Below are positions 5,806 to 6,457 of a stretch of 6,457 nucleotides of DNA, in pieces (within the stretch, counting starts at the first letter, position 1; every line of letters starts with the position of its first letter). This DNA comes from JAICIG01 sp035532215 (GTDB taxonomy: Bacteria > Planctomycetota > Planctomycetia > Pirellulales > JAICIG01): positions 1-6,457 of the forward strand of contig DATKRK010000358.1 of assembly GCA_035532215.1 (NCBI GenBank), in the 5' to 3' direction. Below the pieces are notes generated by a model. The model was not told the DNA's origin, made no database searches, and saw only the letters and a program-made list of their open reading frames with translations. A program made the translations under genes and the position numbers.

Positions 5806-5834
5806 ACTTTAGGTCAGCCCCACAGAGGATGCAA
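5806..5834 (-). promoter_or_regulatory. Candidate sigma70-type promoter upstream of the operon
   Basis: On the minus strand TTGCAT (5834-5829) and TAAAGT (5811-5806) are separated by exactly 17 nt. The matches to TTGACA (3 of 6) and TATAAT (4 of 6) are weak, but spacing and position suit a promoter about 135 nt before the TTG start. In GC-rich DNA such a match could be chance. Confidence 0.2.
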
Positions 5835-6064
5835 ACGCATGTCGCTCTTTGGTTTGCGAACGCGGATCGGACCGCGGCGCCCACTCGGCTTGCGGCTGCT
5901 AACTCGTCGCCTTGCAATGCCTTTCGACTTTTCGATCCGCTGCCATCGGGGCTTTTTGGGCCGCGACGTGGCGACCTACCCGTGTGCTGCGGCGATATCG
6001 TCGTCGTGACGCACGGCGTTTAGGCGCGGGCGCCAGACCACGGGGTCATTCCCGACGCTCGCGC

Positions 6065-6161
6065 CAAAGTAGCAGGCACACTCCTGTGTGCCGTCGCCAG
6101 CCCTGCGACGGAACGTAACCCCGCTGCCGCGGACGGCACATGGAATGTGCCTGCTACTTTG
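6065..6161. repeat. 97-bp inverted-repeat element
   Basis: Ends at 6065-6095 and 6132-6161 are inverted copies of about 30 bp differing by one indel and one or two substitutions (outer sequence CAAAGTAGCAGGCACA). The left end also folds on itself: GGCACAC TCCT GTGTGCC. About 36 bp of unique sequence lies between. No ORF. It looks like a small non-autonomous element or paired palindrome, of a different family from the CCACCAGC elements. Confidence 0.8.
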
Positions 6162-6265
6162 GTTGCGGCCGAAGGCCGCGTTGGGGAGCGGGCGCGCCTG
6201 CCGCCTTCCGGCTTGCGGGGCGTGATACCATTTGAACTGGTTTCAAGAAAAACTTATCGCTCTGT
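6162..6265. other. Spacer with a short perfect hairpin
   Basis: GCGGCC GAA GGCCGC forms a perfect stem-loop at 6165-6179. No T-run follows on either strand, and no gene is seen. Confidence 0.4.
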
Positions 6266-6408
6266 CTGCCACCAGCTTTAGCTGGTGGTAGCGAAACAAC
6301 ATCAACCTTCTTTCTCAGCCGGCTTCCCGAGGGCTGAAAAAGCCGGCTAAAGCCGGCTCCCAAAGAGAGAGAATGGTTGCCGGTCCCCACCAGCTAAAGC
6401 TGGTGGCA
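6266..6408. repeat. Composite palindromic element, right copy (MITE/BIME-like)
   Basis: Second copy of the element at 342-532, in the same orientation but shorter (about 143 bp). Inverted palindromic ends lie at 6266-6288 and 6387-6408. Internally it has AGCCGGCTT (6317-6325) and AGCCGGCTAAAGCCGGCT (6341-6358). The segment before the right end (ATGGTTG) also matches the left copy. The copies differ in the spacers, so they are not recent duplicates of each other. Confidence 0.85.
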
Positions 6409-6457
6409 AACACGGATGGGGCCAAGCTCGTCCTTCCAATTCGCCCTTTTTCCTTGA

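Larger units (their letters stand above)
5670..6064. other. Operon leader and upstream intergenic region
   Basis: About 395 bp without a convincing gene. It includes the stem-loop at 5694-5723 and the weak promoter candidate at 5806-5834. Short ORFs on both strands here are rich in Arg/Pro/Ala, have no family resemblance and look like GC-frame artefacts. Confidence 0.55.

Noticed and set aside
6154..6390. Minus-strand ORF of 78 aa
   Set aside because: It mostly covers the composite palindromic element and translates the repeats; no independent evidence of a gene.

Overview
The window is GC-rich DNA that looks like a planctomycete chromosome (Pirellulales-like). This is inferred from the gene families present and from the many short palindromic repeats, such as CCACCAGCTTTAGCTGGTGG; no marker gene fixes the taxonomy. 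The core is one compact four-gene block on the minus strand. In order of transcription it runs: coiled-coil protein (5669-4446), membrane-anchored FGE-sulfatase-fold protein (4406-3195), zinc-ribbon GTPase (3198-2296) and a GAP1-like GTPase-associated protein (2233-692). The spacings are 39 nt, a 4-nt ATGA overlap and 62 nt, so the genes are almost certainly one operon.

The GTPase has an N-terminal four-cysteine zinc ribbon and clear G1, G3 and G4 motifs (GASSAGKT, DMAG, TKAD). The GAP1-like protein is the type of partner found beside such GTPases in the 'double-GTPase/GAP1' systems that comparative genomics has proposed as biological-conflict or signalling systems. The FGE-fold protein keeps the family's scaffold motifs but has no cysteines at the two catalytic copper-binding positions, so it is probably a binding or scaffold module. 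The coiled-coil protein is probably a further structural or sensing subunit. A reasonable inference is a membrane-associated, GTP-switched assembly. No nuclease, protease or other toxin-like effector is visible in the window.

The flanks (1-691 and 5670-6457) hold no convincing gene. They carry several families of palindromic repeats: paired hairpins at 64-104, a composite inverted-repeat element at 342-532 with a second copy at 6266-6408 in the same orientation (the two bracket the operon), and a 97-bp inverted-repeat element at 6065-6161. Repeats of this intergenic kind also sit inside the GAP1-like gene (1100-1318). There they are translated in frame as a Gly/Pro/Ala-rich linker between the N-terminal and C-terminal parts, including a 39-bp tandem and an inverted copy read in a different frame. 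One unit (1261-1285) matches a sequence at 23-47 outside the gene at 23 of 25 positions.
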